The notes: a model not told the origin generated them from the sequence alone. A stretch of 64,000 nt of DNA from Achromobacter pulmonis (GCF_002885955.2 NZ_POQS01000001.1:1171273-1235272); one strand, 5' to 3'. Positions 36,567 through 49,552 are shown, numbered from the stretch's first letter. Made by a program: numbers and translations.

Positions 36567-37919
36567 TCAGCTTTCCTGCGTGTAGGGGTTGTGCGAGGAC
36601 TTGAATTCGATGCGCAGCGGCGTGCCCGCCAGATCGAACGCGTTGCGGAAACGCGCTTCGAGATAGCGGCGGTAGGAATCCGGCACGGCGTCCAGCGCGT
36701 TGCCGTGGATGACGACCAGCGGCGGGTTCTGCCCGCCCTGGTGCGCATAGCGCATCTTGGGACGGAAAATGCCCTTGCGGGGCGGCGGCTGCTGCTCGAC
36801 GGCGGCCTGCAGTTCGCGCGTGAGCTTGGGCGTGGACAGCTTGGCGAAGGCCGCGGCGTGGGCCGCGTTGATGGACTTCAGCAGCGGCTTGACGCCCTGC
36901 CCGCGCAGCGCCGAAATGGTGTGCATGCGCGCGAACGACAGGAAGCGCAGCTTGCGCTGGAATTCGCGCTCGATGCGCTCCTTGGCCTCGCCGTCCAGGC
37001 CGTCCCATTTGTTGATCGCCACCACCACGGCGCGCCCGGTCTCCAGCACGAAGCCGGCGATGTGCGCGTCCTGCTCGGAGATCTCGGTCTGGGCGTCGAG
37101 CATCAGCAGCACGACGTTGCTGGCCTCGATGGCCTGCAGCGTCTTGATGACGGAGAACTTCTCGACCGCCTCGAACACCTTGCCGCGCTTGCGCAGGCCC
37201 GCGGTGTCGATCAGCGTGTAGCGGCGGCCGTCGCGCTCGAAGTCGATCTCGATGGCGTCGCGGGTGGTGCCGGGCATGTCGAACGCGATCACGCGCTCTT
37301 CGCCCATCAGGGTGTTGATGAGCGTGGACTTGCCCACGTTGGGGCGGCCCACGATGGCCAGCTTGATGCGGTGGTCGTGCTCGCCCTCTTCCTGCGCGGG
37401 TTCCTCGGCGGGCGGGCCGGCCAGGTCGGCCAGGGCCAGCTCGATCAGGTCGACGATGCCGTCGCCGTGCGCCGCCGAGATCGGATAGGGCTGGCCCAGC
37501 CCGAGCTCGTGGAATTCGGAGACGGCGGCGCCGGCGCCCATGCCTTCGGCCTTGTTGACCGCCAGCAGCACGCGCTGCTGGCCGGATTTGCGCAGCAGCT
37601 GCGCGATCTCGTGGTCATGGGCGTTGATGCCGGCGCGGGCGTCGACCAGGAACACCACCACGTCGGCTTCGGCGATGGCCTGGCGCGTCTGGCGGGCCAT
37701 CTCGAGCAGGATGCCGTCCTTGGCGACGGGTTCGAAGCCGCCCGTATCGATGACGATGAAGGGGGTATCGCCCACCCTGCCCTCGCCATAGTGGCGATCG
37801 CGGGTGAGGCCGGAATAATCGGCCACCAGCGCGGCGCGCGATCGCGTCAGGCGGTTGAAGAGGGTCGACTTGCCCACATTGGGGCGGCCGACCAGGGCGA
37901 CGACAGGCTTGAAGGACAC
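36567..37919 (-). CDS. der: Ribosome biogenesis GTPase Der (EngA)
   Basis: The 450-residue tandem GTPase is needed for 50S assembly. The first G domain begins [14 protein letters not shown] (about residue 10), with DTGGF and NKAEG. The second has [18 protein letters not shown] (about 190), [13 protein letters not shown] and NKWDGLDG. The C-terminal KH-like domain covers about 355-450. It follows bamB by 22 bp in the usual order hisS-yfgM-bamB-der. Confidence 0.98.
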   Translation of the reverse strand: MSFKPVVALVGRPNVGKSTLFNRLTRSRAALVADYSGLTRDRHYGEGRVGDTPFIVIDTGGFEPVAKDGILLEMARQTRQAIAEADVVVFLVDARAGINAHDHEIAQLLRKSGQQRVLLAVNKAEGMGAGAAVSEFHELGLGQPYPISAAHGDGIVDLIELALADLAGPPAEEPAQEEGEHDHRIKLAIVGRPNVGKSTLINTLMGEERVIAFDMPGTTRDAIEIDFERDGRRYTLIDTAGLRKRGKVFEAVEKFSVIKTLQAIEASNVVLLMLDAQTEISEQDAHIAGFVLETGRAVVVAINKWDGLDGEAKERIEREFQRKLRFLSFARMHTISALRGQGVKPLLKSINAAHAAAFAKLSTPKLTRELQAAVEQQPPPRKGIFRPKMRYAHQGGQNPPLVVIHGNALDAVPDSYRRYLEARFRNAFDLAGTPLRIEFKSSHNPYTQES

Positions 37920-37941
37920 GGTGTAAGGCTTTTCTATAGGA

Positions 37942-39099
37942 TTAGTTGGCGCCGATCAGGACGAGGTTGCCATTGCCCGTCTGGACCAGCACGCCTTGGG
38001 AGGTGGTTTGCGGCGGCGATACGATCGCGCCGCCGCCCACGGACAGGCGGGCCATCAGGCTGCCGTCGCTGCGCGACAGGAAATGCACGTAGCCGTCCAG
38101 GTCGCCGACGGCGAGCGCGCCGCCCAGCAGGGCCGGGGCGGTGAGCTGGCGGTTCTTCAGGGCGGCCTGCTTCCAGACGTTGCCGCCGTTGTCCAACGCG
38201 AAGGCGTTGACCACGCCGTTCTGGTCCGGCACGTAGGCGAAGCGGTCGTCCAGCGTGAGGCCGCTGACGCTGGAGAAGTCCTTGGCCCACATGGGACGGC
38301 CGCCGGCGGTCACGTCGAAGCAGACGACGCGGCCCTGGTAGGCCACGCCGCAAAGCAGGTTGCCGGCGATGCGCGGCGCGCCGACCACGTCGGTCAGGCG
38401 TTCGAGGTCGCTGGCGCCGCGCGGCGTGGCGACGGTGCCTTCCCATTGCACGTTGCCGCTGTTGGAGGCGATGGCCATCAGCTTGCCGCCGGGCAGGCCG
38501 GTGATGACCAGGCCTTCGGCCAGGACCATCTGCGACACGCTGCGCAGGGCCAGCGCCGGGCCGGGACGCTGCACGTTCCAGACGCGCTCGCCGCTGTTGG
38601 CGTCGAAGGCCTGGATGCGGTAGTCGCCGCTGCGCACCACGACGATGCCGTAACCCACCACCGGCGGGATGCTGACGTCGCTGGTGGCGCGAACCTTCCA
38701 TTTGACCTTGCCGGTGTCGTCGAAGGCGATCACGTCGCCGTCGGGCGAGGCCACCGCGGTGGTGGTGCCGTCGCTGCCGGCGCCGGCCGACAGCTTGCCG
38801 TCGACGCTGGCCTTCCAGATGACCCGGCCGCTTTGCAGATCGAACTTGCCGACCGAGCCGTCCGGCGTGGCGGCGTAGATGGCGTCGCCCAGCACCGTGG
38901 GCGAGAAGCCCAGGCCGGAGCCGCTGCCGATCGAGGCGGACCAGACCTGGCGCACGGACATGCCGGCCTTGTATTCGGTCAGGGGCGCGGGATCGTAGCG
39001 GCCGTCGTCATGGGAAAACATGCCGCAGCCGCCCAGGGCGAGCAGGCTTGCCAGCAAAACGGCGCCGCGCCACTTGCGGCCAGGTGCAAATTTACGCAT
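37942..39099 (-). CDS. bamB: Outer membrane assembly lipoprotein BamB
   Basis: The 385-residue lipoprotein belongs to the BAM complex that inserts beta-barrel proteins. The signal peptide ends in a lipobox LALGGC with Cys25. The mature part is an eight-bladed beta-propeller with PQQ-like repeats (such as [40 protein letters not shown]). The start at 39099 gives a proper signal peptide; a longer in-frame start adds 31 non-signal residues. It lies 5 bp after yfgM. Confidence 0.97.
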   Translation of the reverse strand: MRKFAPGRKWRGAVLLASLLALGGCGMFSHDDGRYDPAPLTEYKAGMSVRQVWSASIGSGSGLGFSPTVLGDAIYAATPDGSVGKFDLQSGRVIWKASVDGKLSAGAGSDGTTTAVASPDGDVIAFDDTGKVKWKVRATSDVSIPPVVGYGIVVVRSGDYRIQAFDANSGERVWNVQRPGPALALRSVSQMVLAEGLVITGLPGGKLMAIASNSGNVQWEGTVATPRGASDLERLTDVVGAPRIAGNLLCGVAYQGRVVCFDVTAGGRPMWAKDFSSVSGLTLDDRFAYVPDQNGVVNAFALDNGGNVWKQAALKNRQLTAPALLGGALAVGDLDGYVHFLSRSDGSLMARLSVGGGAIVSPPQTTSQGVLVQTGNGNLVLIGAN

Positions 39100-39104
39100 T
39101 ACAG

Positions 39105-39743
39105 TCACGCTCCGCTCAGGGCATCGAGTTTGAGTTGCACGACCTGGGTCAGGGGATTGCCCGCGCCCAGCCCGTCGATGGCGCTCTGCCACGCCGCGCG
39201 GGCCTCGTCGCGCTTGCCCTGCGCAGCGAGAATATCGCCGCGGCGGTCGGCGTACAAGGCGGCGAAGGCCGGCGGCGGATTATTGAGCTGCGCCAGCGCG
39301 CCATCGTACTGTTTCTGGTCCAGCATCATGCCGGCCAGGCGCAGGCGCGCCACGGCCTGCATGGACGGGTTCTTGCCCTGGGCGGCCAGCCATTCGAGCT
39401 GCTGGCGCGCGCCGGCGTCGTCCTTCAGGGCCTGCAGGGCCTGGGCCGCCACCAGCGCGCCGCGCGCGGCGTAGCCGGTGGCCGGATAGTCTTCGCGCAG
39501 GGTCGCAGCGGCCGTCTTGATGCGCACCGCCGAGTCGGCGCCGCCCAGCCGGGCCGCGTCTTCGAGCGCTTCGAAGTAGCCCATGGCCTGGTTGGCGCGG
39601 TGCGCCTGGTAGGCCTTCCAGCCCCACCAGCCGCCCCAGGCCAGCGCCACCGCCACGGCCAGCGAGACGACCAGCGTGCCGTAGCGGGCCCACCAGGCCT
39701 TGATCGCGTCGAGTTTTTCCTGTTCTTCCAGATCGTATGCCAT
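39105..39743 (-). CDS. yfgM: YfgM-like tetratricopeptide membrane protein
   Basis: The 212-residue protein has a short cytoplasmic N-terminus, one membrane segment (about 22-42, YGTLVVSLAVAVALAWGGWW) and a periplasmic TPR-like helical domain (DUF2133/YfgM). In E. coli YfgM works with PpiD at the Sec translocon. The gene sits between hisS (3 bp) and bamB (5 bp), its standard position, and is clearly cotranscribed with them. Confidence 0.95.
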   Translation of the reverse strand: MAYDLEEQEKLDAIKAWWARYGTLVVSLAVAVALAWGGWWGWKAYQAHRANQAMGYFEALEDAARLGGADSAVRIKTAAATLREDYPATGYAARGALVAAQALQALKDDAGARQQLEWLAAQGKNPSMQAVARLRLAGMMLDQKQYDGALAQLNNPPPAFAALYADRRGDILAAQGKRDEARAAWQSAIDGLGAGNPLTQVVQLKLDALSGA

Positions 39744-39746
39744 GCA

Positions 39747-41042
39747 TTAACCCTTGATGTTCAATACGTCGGCCAGTTGCGCCAACGGGACCCGCTGCTG
39801 CGCGTTCTCGCCCTGCTCTTCGGCGCGCAGGAACTTGACGCTGGCGGCCTGGGCGGCCACTTCGTCGGCGCCAAGAATAACCGCAACCCGGGCGCCGCTG
39901 GCGTCGGCGCGTTTGAATTGGGACTTAAAGTTACCGGGACCGGCGTGCACCACGACCGACAGGCCGGCGTCGCGCAGGTCTTCGCCGACGCGGGCGGCCA
40001 GGCGCTGGGCGTCTTCGCCCTGGTGCACGATGTAGACCTCGCATTCGGCCGGCGCGGGCATCTGCACGCTCTGCTCCCACAGGTCCAGCAGGCGCTCCAT
40101 GCCGATGGCGAAGCCCACGGCCGGCGCGGGCTTGCCGCCCAGCAGTTCGATCAGGCCGTCGTAGCGGCCGCCGCCGCAGACCGTGCCCTGCGCGCCCAGC
40201 CTGTCGGTGACCCACTCGAACACGGTGAGGTTGTAGTAGTCCAGGCCGCGCACCAGGCGCGGATTGAGGCGGTATTCGATGCCGGCGTCGGCCAGCAGAC
40301 GGCACACGCCGTCGAAGTGGGCGCGCGATTCCTCGCCCAGGAAGTCGAACAGACGCGGCGCGCTGTCGGCCATTGCCTGCATGGCGGGGTTCTTGGTGTC
40401 CAGCACGCGCAGCGGGTTGCTGTACATGCGGCGCTGGCCGTCCTCGTCGAGGATGTCGCGGTGCTTTTCCAGGTGCTCGATCAGCGCGGCGCGGTGGGCA
40501 GCGCGCTCGGCCGGCTGGCCCAGCGAGTTCAGTTCCAGGCGCACGTCGGTCAGGCCCAGCAGCTTCCACAGGCGGGCCAGCATGACGATGAGTTCGGCGT
40601 CCACGTCCGGGCCGGCGTAGCCCAGCGCCTCGACGTCGATCTGGTGGAACTGGCGGTAGCGGCCGCGCTGCGGGCGCTCGTGGCGGAACACGGGGCCGAT
40701 GCTGTAGACGCGCTGCGGACGGTCGTAGAGCAGGTTGTGCTCGATCGAGGCGCGCACGATGCCGGCCGTCATTTCGGGGCGCATGGTCAGCGATTCGCCG
40801 TTGAGCGCATCGTTGAAGGTGTACATCTCTTTTTCGACGATGTCGGTCACTTCGCCGATGCCGCGCGCGAACAGGCGCGTATGCTCAAGCACGGGCGTAC
40901 GCACGTTGCGGTAGCCGTAGCTGCGCAGCCAGCCGCGCACGATTTCCTCGAATTGCTCCCAGCGGGCGCTCGCCCCCGGCAGCAGGTCGTTCATGCCGCG
41001 TATGGCGGCGACTTTCTGGAAAGCTTGAGTCATCTTCATCAT
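39747..41042 (-). CDS. hisS: Histidyl-tRNA synthetase
   Basis: The 431-residue class II synthetase charges tRNA-His. Motif 1 and [13 protein letters not shown] begin the catalytic core. Motif 2 is [18 protein letters not shown], the histidine motif A is [15 protein letters not shown], and motif 3 is [11 protein letters not shown]-terminal anticodon-binding domain ends the chain. The N-terminus reads MMKMTQAF; the ATG at 41042 is used, but ATG 41033 (MTQAF) is equally possible because no clear Shine-Dalgarno favours either. It is 45 bp after ispG. Confidence 0.97.
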   Translation of the reverse strand: MMKMTQAFQKVAAIRGMNDLLPGASARWEQFEEIVRGWLRSYGYRNVRTPVLEHTRLFARGIGEVTDIVEKEMYTFNDALNGESLTMRPEMTAGIVRASIEHNLLYDRPQRVYSIGPVFRHERPQRGRYRQFHQIDVEALGYAGPDVDAELIVMLARLWKLLGLTDVRLELNSLGQPAERAAHRAALIEHLEKHRDILDEDGQRRMYSNPLRVLDTKNPAMQAMADSAPRLFDFLGEESRAHFDGVCRLLADAGIEYRLNPRLVRGLDYYNLTVFEWVTDRLGAQGTVCGGGRYDGLIELLGGKPAPAVGFAIGMERLLDLWEQSVQMPAPAECEVYIVHQGEDAQRLAARVGEDLRDAGLSVVVHAGPGNFKSQFKRADASGARVAVILGADEVAAQAASVKFLRAEEQGENAQQRVPLAQLADVLNIKG

Positions 41043-41087
41043 GCCGCAACGCGCGCCCGAAAGCGCGCCGGCGGCTACACCCTTACT

Positions 41088-42374
<1,287 letters not shown>

Positions 42375-42387
42375 CGATGGAACCGGG

Positions 42388-42882
42388 TTACTTGATCGGT
42401 TTGGGCAACCAGCCGGCCGGCAGCCAGTCCTGCGGCAGCCAGCCTTGCCAGAACGCGTACGCCACGCCGGCGGCCAGCACCAGCACGATGGCGAACAGCC
42501 AGCCCCATGAGGTCGAGGACGAACGGTCGTCGTCGCCGCCGGACTGCGGGATGGCGTGCGCCGTATGCAGGGAGCCGGGGCTGAGCTTCACCGGGCCGGT
42601 GACGCGGGCCTTGGGGTCCAGCGAATCGACGATGGCCTGCGAATCCGCGCCCAGCAGGCGCGCGTAGTTGCGCACCAGGCCGCGCAGCGAAACGCCGGTG
42701 GGCAGCATCGCCCACTCTTCGTTTTCGAGGGCCTCGATCTGCTTGGGGGAAAACTTGATGCGGCTGGACACTTCATCGAGCGACCAGCCCTTGGACTGGC
42801 GCAACGCGCGCAAAGCCGAGCCCACGCCGCCGGCGGCGTCGGCGGCCGTCGCTGGAACTGCAGAAGCGATATCCTGCGTCAT
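42388..42882 (-). CDS. rodZ: Short RodZ-like HTH membrane protein
   Basis: The 164-residue protein has a RodZ-type cytoplasmic helix-turn-helix (about 20-85, [40 protein letters not shown]), a linker and one membrane segment at about 126-145. The periplasmic part after it is only about 19 residues, with three WLP words (148-150, 153-155, 158-160) spaced five apart. Typical RodZ is over 300 residues with a folded periplasmic domain. It should still bind MreB through the HTH. It sits in its normal place between rlmN (4-bp overlap) and ispG. Confidence 0.9.
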   Translation of the reverse strand: MTQDIASAVPATAADAAGGVGSALRALRQSKGWSLDEVSSRIKFSPKQIEALENEEWAMLPTGVSLRGLVRNYARLLGADSQAIVDSLDPKARVTGPVKLSPGSLHTAHAIPQSGGDDDRSSSTSWGWLFAIVLVLAAGVAYAFWQGWLPQDWLPAGWLPKPIK

Positions 42883-44033
42883 GCATGCACCTGTTTTATT
42901 GGTATGGTCTGGCGCTGTGCGGCGTTGCGCTCGGTGATCCGGGTGCGGTCGCGCACTTCTCCGGCCAGCTGGCCGCAAGCCGCGTCGATGTCGTCGCCGC
43001 GGGTCTTGCGCACGGTGGTGATGATGCCTGCGTCCATCAGGCGCTGGGCGAACACCTTCACGCGCGCCGAGTTCGAGCGCTTCAGGCCGGACTCGGGGAA
43101 AGGATTGAAGGGAATCAGATTGAGCTTGCAGCGCAGCTGGCGCGCAATCTGGATCAGTTCCCTGGCGTGCTGGTCGGTATCGTTGATGCCGTCCAGCATG
43201 CAGTATTCAAACGTGATGAAGTCGCGCGGGGCGTACGCCAGGTAGCGTTCGCAAGCGGCCAGCAGCTCCTTCAGGGGGTACTTCTTGTTCAGCGGCACCA
43301 GTTCGTCGCGCAGCGCGTCGTTGGGCGCGTGCAGCGACACCGCCAGGGCCACGGGGCAGTCCTGCGACAGCCGGTCCATCATGGGGACCACGCCGGAGGT
43401 CGAGACCGTGACGCGGCGGCGCGACAGCCCGTAGGCGTTGTCGTCGAGCATCAAGCGCAGGGCCGGCACGACCTGGTCGTAGTTGAGCAGGGGTTCGCCC
43501 ATGCCCATCATGACCACGTTGCTGATGACGCGCGTGTCTTCGGTGGCGCGGGCGCTTTCCAGGCGGGCGGTGCCGATGTCGGCTTCCAGCACGCGCTTGG
43601 CCCACCACAGCTGGCCGATGATCTCGCTGGTCTTGAGGTTGCGGTTGAAGCCCTGGTGGCCGGTCGAGCAGAAACGGCAATTCACCACGCATCCGGCCTG
43701 GCTGGAAATGCACAGCGTGCCGCGGTCGTCCTCGGGGATGAAGACGGTTTCGATGGCGTTGCCCTGCCCCACGTCGAACAGCCACTTGCGGGTGCCGTCG
43801 GACGAGCGCTGCTCGGTATTGACGGGCAAGGCCTCGATGCGGCAGTGCGTGGCGAGCTGGCCCCGGAACTCGCGGGCCAGGTCGGTCATGGCGTCGAACG
43901 AATCGGCGCCGCGCTGGTGCATCCAGCGCTGCAGCTGGCGGGCGCGAAACGGCTTGCCGCCCCACTGCCCGACGAGTTCGGACAGGGCGGAGCCGTCCAG
44001 CCCCAGCAGATTGATTCGTTCGGCGGATTCCAT
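42879..44033 (-). CDS. rlmN: Dual-specificity 23S rRNA/tRNA adenine-C2 methyltransferase RlmN
   Basis: The 384-residue radical SAM enzyme methylates A2503 of 23S rRNA and A37 of tRNAs. The SAM cluster motif is [11 protein letters not shown] (CxxxCxxC). The methyl-carrier Cys near the C-terminus is in [12 protein letters not shown], and [12 protein letters not shown] is the conserved glycine segment. The ATG at 44033 is preferred; a TTG six codons upstream is possible. It overlaps rodZ by 4 nt and follows ndk by 41 bp. Confidence 0.97.
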   Translation of the reverse strand: MESAERINLLGLDGSALSELVGQWGGKPFRARQLQRWMHQRGADSFDAMTDLAREFRGQLATHCRIEALPVNTEQRSSDGTRKWLFDVGQGNAIETVFIPEDDRGTLCISSQAGCVVNCRFCSTGHQGFNRNLKTSEIIGQLWWAKRVLEADIGTARLESARATEDTRVISNVVMMGMGEPLLNYDQVVPALRLMLDDNAYGLSRRRVTVSTSGVVPMMDRLSQDCPVALAVSLHAPNDALRDELVPLNKKYPLKELLAACERYLAYAPRDFITFEYCMLDGINDTDQHARELIQIARQLRCKLNLIPFNPFPESGLKRSNSARVKVFAQRLMDAGIITTVRKTRGDDIDAACGQLAGEVRDRTRITERNAAQRQTIPIKQVHA

Positions 44034-44074
44034 GACCTGGGTAAAACTCAAAAGCTAGAACGGCGCAGCCGAAA

Positions 44075-44500
44075 TCAACGGCTGTGGATGTTCATTTCGG
44101 GGAAGAAGAAGGCGACTTCGACAGCGGCCGTTTCCGGCGCGTCCGAGCCGTGCACGGCGTTGGCGTCGATGCTGTCGGCGAAGTCGGCGCGGATGGTGCC
44201 GGGAGCAGCCTTCTTGGGGTCCGTGGCGCCCATCAGGTCGCGGTTCTTCTGGATGGCGTCTTCGCCTTCGAGCACTTGCACGAAGACCGGGCCCGAGACC
44301 ATGAAGTCGACCAGGTCCTTGAAGAAGGGGCGCTCTTTGTGCACGGCGTAGAAACGCTCGGCGTCGGCGCGCGACAGCTGGGCCAGGCGGGCGGCGATGA
44401 CCTTCAGGCCGGCTTGCTCGAAGCGGCTGACGATCTGGCCGATGACGTTCTTGGCGACGGCGTCGGGCTTGATGATCGAGAGAGTGCGTTGAATGGACAT
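44075..44500 (-). CDS. ndk: Nucleoside diphosphate kinase
   Basis: The 141-residue enzyme balances NTP/dNTP pools. The active-site His is in [12 protein letters not shown] (the phospho-accepting His), with the nucleotide-binding K in SIIKPDAV and [12 protein letters not shown] after it. Standard length. It begins the operon to hfq and is divergent from valS across 321 bp. Confidence 0.98.
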   Translation of the reverse strand: MSIQRTLSIIKPDAVAKNVIGQIVSRFEQAGLKVIAARLAQLSRADAERFYAVHKERPFFKDLVDFMVSGPVFVQVLEGEDAIQKNRDLMGATDPKKAAPGTIRADFADSIDANAVHGSDAPETAAVEVAFFFPEMNIHSR

Positions 44501-44821
44501 AAAGAACTCCGAATGCTGATTTCTGACTGGTTTCTAATCAATTGCCTGCGCGGCGCTGCGAAGCACATCGCGCTGCTGGCGCACAGGCAGGGATTCGACA
44601 CTGCCGACCTGTCGGACCGGCCCCGGATTGGCATCGGGGGCTCCGGATAGGCGGTTTTCAATCGCGCGTTTCCGAAGGAATCCTCAATGAATTCAGGGAC
44701 TTCTAAAAGGTTTACAGTAACCCGGTATTCTAACACGCTGATAAGACCGCATTACATCTTAAAATGAGCGGTTTGCTGCCCGCCCCTCAGGCCGGGCGAC
44801 CCTGTCTGCCGGAACCCTGTA
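44501..44821. other. Divergent ndk/valS promoter region
   Basis: This 321-bp region holds the promoters of ndk (minus) and valS (plus). On the plus strand TTTACA (about 44709) begins an AT-rich stretch with TATTCTAAC and TTAAAAT words, but no complete promoter is convincing. No additional gene or structured RNA was recognised. Confidence 0.5.
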
Positions 44822-47728
44822 ATGACTCAAGCTGCTCCCCCGAACGCCGCGACGCCCGCGAACGCCGTCCCGGAACAAACCCAGGAACTCGCCAAGAGCT
44901 TCGAACCCGCCGAACTGGAATCCCGCTGGTACGCCGAGTGGGAACGCCGCGGCTATTTCCAGGCGGGCCAGCACGTAAAAAGCGGGACGGAAAGCCAGCC
45001 CTACGTCATCCAGTTCCCGCCGCCTAACGTGACGGGCACGCTGCACATGGGCCATGCGTTCAACCAGACCATCATGGATGGCCTGATCCGCTACCACCGC
45101 ATGCTGGGCAACGACACCGTTTTCATCCCCGGCACCGACCACGCCGGCATCGCCACGCAGATCGTGGTTGAAAGACAGCTCGACGCCCAAAAGGTTTCGC
45201 GCCACGACCTGGGCCGCGAGAAATTCGTGGAAAAGGTCTGGGAATGGAAGGAACAGTCCGGCAACGCCATCACCGGGCAGGTCCGCCGCCTGGGCGCCTC
45301 GGCCGACTGGCCGCGCGAGTACTTCACCATGGACGAGCGCATGTCGCGCGGCGTGGTCGAGACCTTCGTGCGCCTGCACAAACAGGGACTGATCTACCGC
45401 GGCAAGCGCCTGGTCAACTGGGACCCCAAGCTGCTGACCGCCGTGTCCGACCTGGAAGTCCAGTCCGAAGAGACCGACGGCCACATGTGGCACATCCTCT
45501 ACCCCTTCGTCGACGGCCCGCAGACCATCGTCGACAAGGACGGCCAGAGCGTCACGCTGCGCGGCCTGACCATCGCCACCACGCGCCCGGAAACCATGCT
45601 GGCCGACGGCGCGCTGTGCGTGCACCCCGACGACCCGCGCTACAAGCACCTGGTCGGCAAGGAAGTCGAACTGCCGCTGTGCGACCGCAACATCCCCATC
45701 ATCGCCGACGACTTCGTCGACCCTGAATTCGGCACGGGCTGCGTCAAGATCACCGGCGCGCACGACTTCAACGACTACGCCTGCGCGATGCGGCACAACC
45801 TGCCGCTGATCGTGATCTTCACGCTGGACGCCCACATCAACGAAAACGGGCCCAAGCAGTTCCAGGGCCTGGAGCGCTACGAGGCGCGCAAGGCCGTGGT
45901 GGCGCAGCTGGAGGCCGAAAACTATCTGGTCAAGGTCGAGCCGCACAAGATGATGCAGCCCAAGGGCGACCGCACCGGCGTGGTGCTGGAGCCCATGCTG
46001 ACCGACCAGTGGTTCGTGGCCATGAGCAAGCCGGCGCCCGAAGGCACGCTGAACCCCGGCAAGAGCATTACCGAGGTCGCGCTGGAAGTCGTGGCCGACG
46101 GCCGCATCCAGTTCTACCCGGACAACTGGACCACCATCTACAACCAGTGGCTCAACAACATCCAGGACTGGTGCATCTCGCGCCAGCTCTGGTGGGGCCA
46201 CCAGATCCCGGCCTGGTACTCGGAAGACGGACAGGTGTTCGTGGCGCACGACGAGGCCGAAGCCACCGCGCAGGCCCGCGCCGCCGGCGTGACCGGCGAG
46301 CTCACGCGCGACCCGGACGTGCTCGATACCTGGTTCTCGTCCGGCCTGGTGCCCTTCACCACCCTGGGCTGGCCGGAAAACACCCCGGACCTGCAGCGCT
46401 ACCTGCCCTCCAGCGTGCTGGTCACGGGCTTCGACATCATCTTCTTCTGGGTCGCGCGCATGGTCATGCTGACCACGCACCTGACCGGCCAGATCCCGTT
46501 CAAGCACGTCTACGTGCACGGCCTGATCCGCGACGCCGACGGCCAGAAGATGAGCAAGTCCAAGGGCAACACCCTGGACCCGGTCGACCTGATCGACGGC
46601 ATCGACCTCGACGGCCTGGTGGCCAAGCGCACCTTCGGGCTGATGAATCCCAAGCAGGCCGGCGCCATCGAGAAAGCCACGCGCCGCCAGTACCCGGACG
46701 GCATCCCCGCCTTCGGCACCGACGCGCTGCGCTTCACCATGGCCGCCTACGCCACGCTGGGCCGCAACATCAACTTCGACCTGAAGCGCTGCGAGGGCTA
46801 CCGCAACTTCTGCAACAAGCTCTGGAACGCCACGCGCTTCGTGCTCATGAACACCGAAGGCCACGACCTGACGGGCGCCGACGCCGGCGAACTGTCCTTC
46901 GTGGACCGCTGGATCGTCAGCCAGCTGCAGACGCTGGAAGCCGACGTGGCGCGCGGCTTCGCCGACTACCGCTTCGACAACGTCGCCAACGCGCTCTACC
47001 GCTACGTGTGGGACGAATACTGCGACTGGTACCTGGAACTGGCCAAGGTGCAGATCCAGACCGGCACCCCGGCCCAGCAACTGGGCACGCGCCGCACCCT
47101 GATCCGCGTGCTGGAAGGCGTGCTGCGCCTGGCCCACCCCATCATTCCCTTCATCACCGAAGAGCTGTGGCAGAAGGTGTCGGTGGCGGCCGGCAAGCGC
47201 AAGCCGGGCGAAGCCGCCAGCGTCAGCGTGCAGCCCTACCCGCAGGCCAATCCCGACGCCGTCGATACCGCGGCCGAGGCCGACGTGGCCGAGCTGAAGG
47301 CCCAGGTCGAGGCGGTGCGCGCGCTGCGCGGCGAGATGAACCTGTCGCCGGCCCAGAAGGTGCCGCTGTGCGCCCAGGGCGACGCCCCGACGCTCAAGCG
47401 CAACGCCCCCTACCTGGCGGCGCTGGCCAAGCTGAGCGAAGTCGAGGTCCTGGACGCCCTGCCCGACGCCGGCGCGCCGGTGCAGGTCGTGGGCACCAGC
47501 CGCCTGATGCTGCACGTCGAGATCGATGTGGCCGCCGAGCGCGTGCGCCTGGACAAGGAGATCGCGCGCCTGGAAGGCGAAATGGCCAAGGCCAACGGCA
47601 AGCTGTCGAACGCCAGCTTCGTCGAACGCGCCCCGGCGGCCGTGGTCGAACAGGAAAAGTCGCGCCTGGCGCAGTTCGGCGAAACCCTGCAGAAGGTGCG
47701 CGAACAGCGCGCCAAGCTGGGCGACTGA
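44822..47728 (+). CDS. valS: Valyl-tRNA synthetase
   Basis: The 968-residue class I synthetase charges tRNA-Val. The HIGH-type motif is in [16 protein letters not shown]. The editing domain (CP1) follows, with [12 protein letters not shown]. The KMSKS motif is [20 protein letters not shown]. An anticodon-binding domain (about 650-800) and a C-terminal coiled-coil arm (about 895-968) end the protein. Length is normal. A bidirectional terminator follows directly. Confidence 0.98.
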   Translation: MTQAAPPNAATPANAVPEQTQELAKSFEPAELESRWYAEWERRGYFQAGQHVKSGTESQPYVIQFPPPNVTGTLHMGHAFNQTIMDGLIRYHRMLGNDTVFIPGTDHAGIATQIVVERQLDAQKVSRHDLGREKFVEKVWEWKEQSGNAITGQVRRLGASADWPREYFTMDERMSRGVVETFVRLHKQGLIYRGKRLVNWDPKLLTAVSDLEVQSEETDGHMWHILYPFVDGPQTIVDKDGQSVTLRGLTIATTRPETMLADGALCVHPDDPRYKHLVGKEVELPLCDRNIPIIADDFVDPEFGTGCVKITGAHDFNDYACAMRHNLPLIVIFTLDAHINENGPKQFQGLERYEARKAVVAQLEAENYLVKVEPHKMMQPKGDRTGVVLEPMLTDQWFVAMSKPAPEGTLNPGKSITEVALEVVADGRIQFYPDNWTTIYNQWLNNIQDWCISRQLWWGHQIPAWYSEDGQVFVAHDEAEATAQARAAGVTGELTRDPDVLDTWFSSGLVPFTTLGWPENTPDLQRYLPSSVLVTGFDIIFFWVARMVMLTTHLTGQIPFKHVYVHGLIRDADGQKMSKSKGNTLDPVDLIDGIDLDGLVAKRTFGLMNPKQAGAIEKATRRQYPDGIPAFGTDALRFTMAAYATLGRNINFDLKRCEGYRNFCNKLWNATRFVLMNTEGHDLTGADAGELSFVDRWIVSQLQTLEADVARGFADYRFDNVANALYRYVWDEYCDWYLELAKVQIQTGTPAQQLGTRRTLIRVLEGVLRLAHPIIPFITEELWQKVSVAAGKRKPGEAASVSVQPYPQANPDAVDTAAEADVAELKAQVEAVRALRGEMNLSPAQKVPLCAQGDAPTLKRNAPYLAALAKLSEVEVLDALPDAGAPVQVVGTSRLMLHVEIDVAAERVRLDKEIARLEGEMAKANGKLSNASFVERAPAAVVEQEKSRLAQFGETLQKVREQRAKLGD

Positions 47729-47741
47729 CAGTAATTCCGCG

Positions 47742-47775
47742 AAAAAAAATTGCCGGCGAAAGCCGGCATTTTTTT
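47742..47775. terminator. Bidirectional terminator between valS and trmD
   Basis: TGCCGGC and GCCGGCA form a short stem with GAAA loop (47751-47768), flanked by eight A on the left and seven T on the right, so it can serve both convergent genes. Confidence 0.9.
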
Positions 47776-47793
47776 GGACTCCTGGAACCGGGC

Positions 47794-48597
47794 CTACTTG
47801 CGCCGGCGCCTGGGCTTTTCCGTCGAGGGGTCCCAGGTACCGGCCAGCTGGGCCAGGTAACGTTCGTCGTTCTTGTCGAGCCAACCCTTGGCGCGGGCGG
47901 ATTCGATCAGTTCGGGCCGGCGCGCCGCGGTCAGGGCGAGCGAGCGCTCGCGCCGCCAGCGGGCGATATTGGCATGGTGGCCGCTGAGCAGTTCGGCGGG
48001 CACCGATGTCCCTTCGTACACCTCGGGACGCGTGTAATGCGGACTGTCCAGCAGACCGGACAGCGTGTCGTTGAAGGAGTCCTGCAGCGCCGAATCGCCG
48101 TCGTTGAGCACGCCGGGCAGCAGCCGCACGGCGGCGTCTATCACCGCCAGCGCGGCGATTTCGCCGCCGGACAGCACGAAGTCGCCGAGCGAGATTTCCT
48201 GCGTGACGCAGCGGTCGATGAAGCGCTGGTCGACGCCCTCGTAGCGGCCGCAGATGAGGATGATGCCGTCGCCCGCGGCCAGCGCCTCGGCGCCGGCCTG
48301 GTCGTAGCGCCGGCCGACCGGGGCCAGCAGGGCCACCGGCGCGGGGCCCAGGCCCTGTTCGGCGCGCGCCTGCTGGGCGGCGTTGACGGCGGCCTCCAGC
48401 GGGCCGGCCATCATCACCATGCCCGGGCCGCCGCCATACGGGCGGTCGTCCACGGTGCGGTGCACGTCCTGCGTGAAGTCGCGCGGATTCCAGGCGTGCA
48501 GAGACCACCGGCCCTGGGCATGCGCCCGGCCGGTGACGCCCAGGTCGCGCACCACCCCGAACATCTCGGGAAAGAGCGTAACGACGTCGAATCGCAT
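47794..48597 (-). CDS. trmD: tRNA (guanine-N1)-methyltransferase TrmD
   Basis: The 267-residue SPOUT methyltransferase makes m1G37 in tRNAs and prevents frameshifting. Visible are the N-terminal [13 protein letters not shown], the active-site [13 protein letters not shown], the SAM trefoil-knot segment [12 protein letters not shown] and [16 protein letters not shown]. The start ATG shares one base with the rimM stop, showing translational coupling. The usual next gene, rplS, is not downstream: a terminator and convergent valS follow. Confidence 0.98.
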   Translation of the reverse strand: MRFDVVTLFPEMFGVVRDLGVTGRAHAQGRWSLHAWNPRDFTQDVHRTVDDRPYGGGPGMVMMAGPLEAAVNAAQQARAEQGLGPAPVALLAPVGRRYDQAGAEALAAGDGIILICGRYEGVDQRFIDRCVTQEISLGDFVLSGGEIAALAVIDAAVRLLPGVLNDGDSALQDSFNDTLSGLLDSPHYTRPEVYEGTSVPAELLSGHHANIARWRRERSLALTAARRPELIESARAKGWLDKNDERYLAQLAGTWDPSTEKPRRRRK

Positions 48598-49214
48598 CAG
48601 AAATCCGCGGGCCAGTCGCTGTCGATGCGGCGTGCCGCCAGATCGACCACCTGGATGTGCGCGCGCACGAACGGAACGAGCATTTCGGCGGGACGCCCCT
48701 TGGCGTCCAGCACGGGTTCGGGCCCGCCGGCCCCGGCCGTCTGGCGCAGGACCTTCAGGACGGCATGGGCGCCGTTGTCCAGCACCTCGTCGACCGTGCC
48801 CAGCAATGCGGGCTCGCCGCCGGCGCTGGAATACAGCGCGCAGCCGATCAGGTCGACCCAGTAGTATTCGTCTTCCTCGGGCGCGGGAAAAGCGCCCCGC
48901 GGCGCCCGCACGGCGCAGCCGCGCAGGGCTTCGGCCTGGTCGCGGTCGGTGACGCCAGCCAGCTGGGCCACCACGGTGGCTCCCTGCGAACGGGCTTGCA
49001 CGACCTTGTATGCGACGGGCGCAGACGCGACAGCGCCCCGCGCCAATTCAGGCACAGGGCGAGTCAACCACCATTGAGATGCCGAGCGCAGCACTTCGGC
49101 GTTGGCCGAATGCGGCTGCACCTTAACCCAGCCTTTCACACCGTAGGCTGCACTGATGCGGCCCAGCTCGATCAAATCCGTCGGCGCCGCGTTGGAGTTA
49201 GCGGCATCAGACAT
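48597..49214 (-). CDS. rimM: Ribosome maturation factor RimM
   Basis: The 205-residue factor assists 30S head assembly by binding S19. The N-terminal RimM domain ([20 protein letters not shown]) and the C-terminal PRC-barrel-like domain ([19 protein letters not shown], then [18 protein letters not shown]) are clear; the C-terminus ends in [13 protein letters not shown]. It lies 77 bp after rpsP and overlaps the trmD start by one base. Confidence 0.97.
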   Translation of the reverse strand: MSDAANSNAAPTDLIELGRISAAYGVKGWVKVQPHSANAEVLRSASQWWLTRPVPELARGAVASAPVAYKVVQARSQGATVVAQLAGVTDRDQAEALRGCAVRAPRGAFPAPEEDEYYWVDLIGCALYSSAGGEPALLGTVDEVLDNGAHAVLKVLRQTAGAGGPEPVLDAKGRPAEMLVPFVRAHIQVVDLAARRIDSDWPADF

Positions 49215-49291
49215 GTATCGCAGTTATGAATGGTAGTTGGATGGCAGTAGCGCTAATGGAGCGCCGGGCAAAGGTTTGGCGACGCGGGCAA

Positions 49292-49552
49292 TCAAGCCGC
49301 GGCGGAAACCTTGGCCGAGTAGTCTTTGACCAGACGCTCGACAGCGGGCGACAGTTGGGCGCCGTTGCTGGTCCAGTGCTGCACGCGATCCAGCGCGATG
49401 CGCAGGTTTTCCGTGCCTTCGCTGGCCACGGGGTTGTAAAAACCCACGCGCTCGATGAAACGGCCATCGCGACGGTTACGCGAATCGGTGGCCACCAGGT
49501 TGTAAAACGGACGCTTCTTGGACCCACCGCGGGCCAGGCGAATCACCACCAT
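49292..49552 (-). CDS. rpsP: 30S ribosomal protein S16
   Basis: The 86-residue protein starts [20 protein letters not shown] and contains [14 protein letters not shown], the S16 signature. It is the first gene of rpsP-rimM-trmD. The promoter must lie in the 427 bp upstream, shared with the divergent repeat-protein gene. Confidence 0.98.
   Translation of the reverse strand: MVVIRLARGGSKKRPFYNLVATDSRNRRDGRFIERVGFYNPVASEGTENLRIALDRVQHWTSNGAQLSPAVERLVKDYSAKVSAAA

Noticed and set aside
44759-47793. Upstream-extended minus-strand frame opposite valS
   Set aside because: Only the trmD portion (47794-48597) is real; the rest is antisense to valS.
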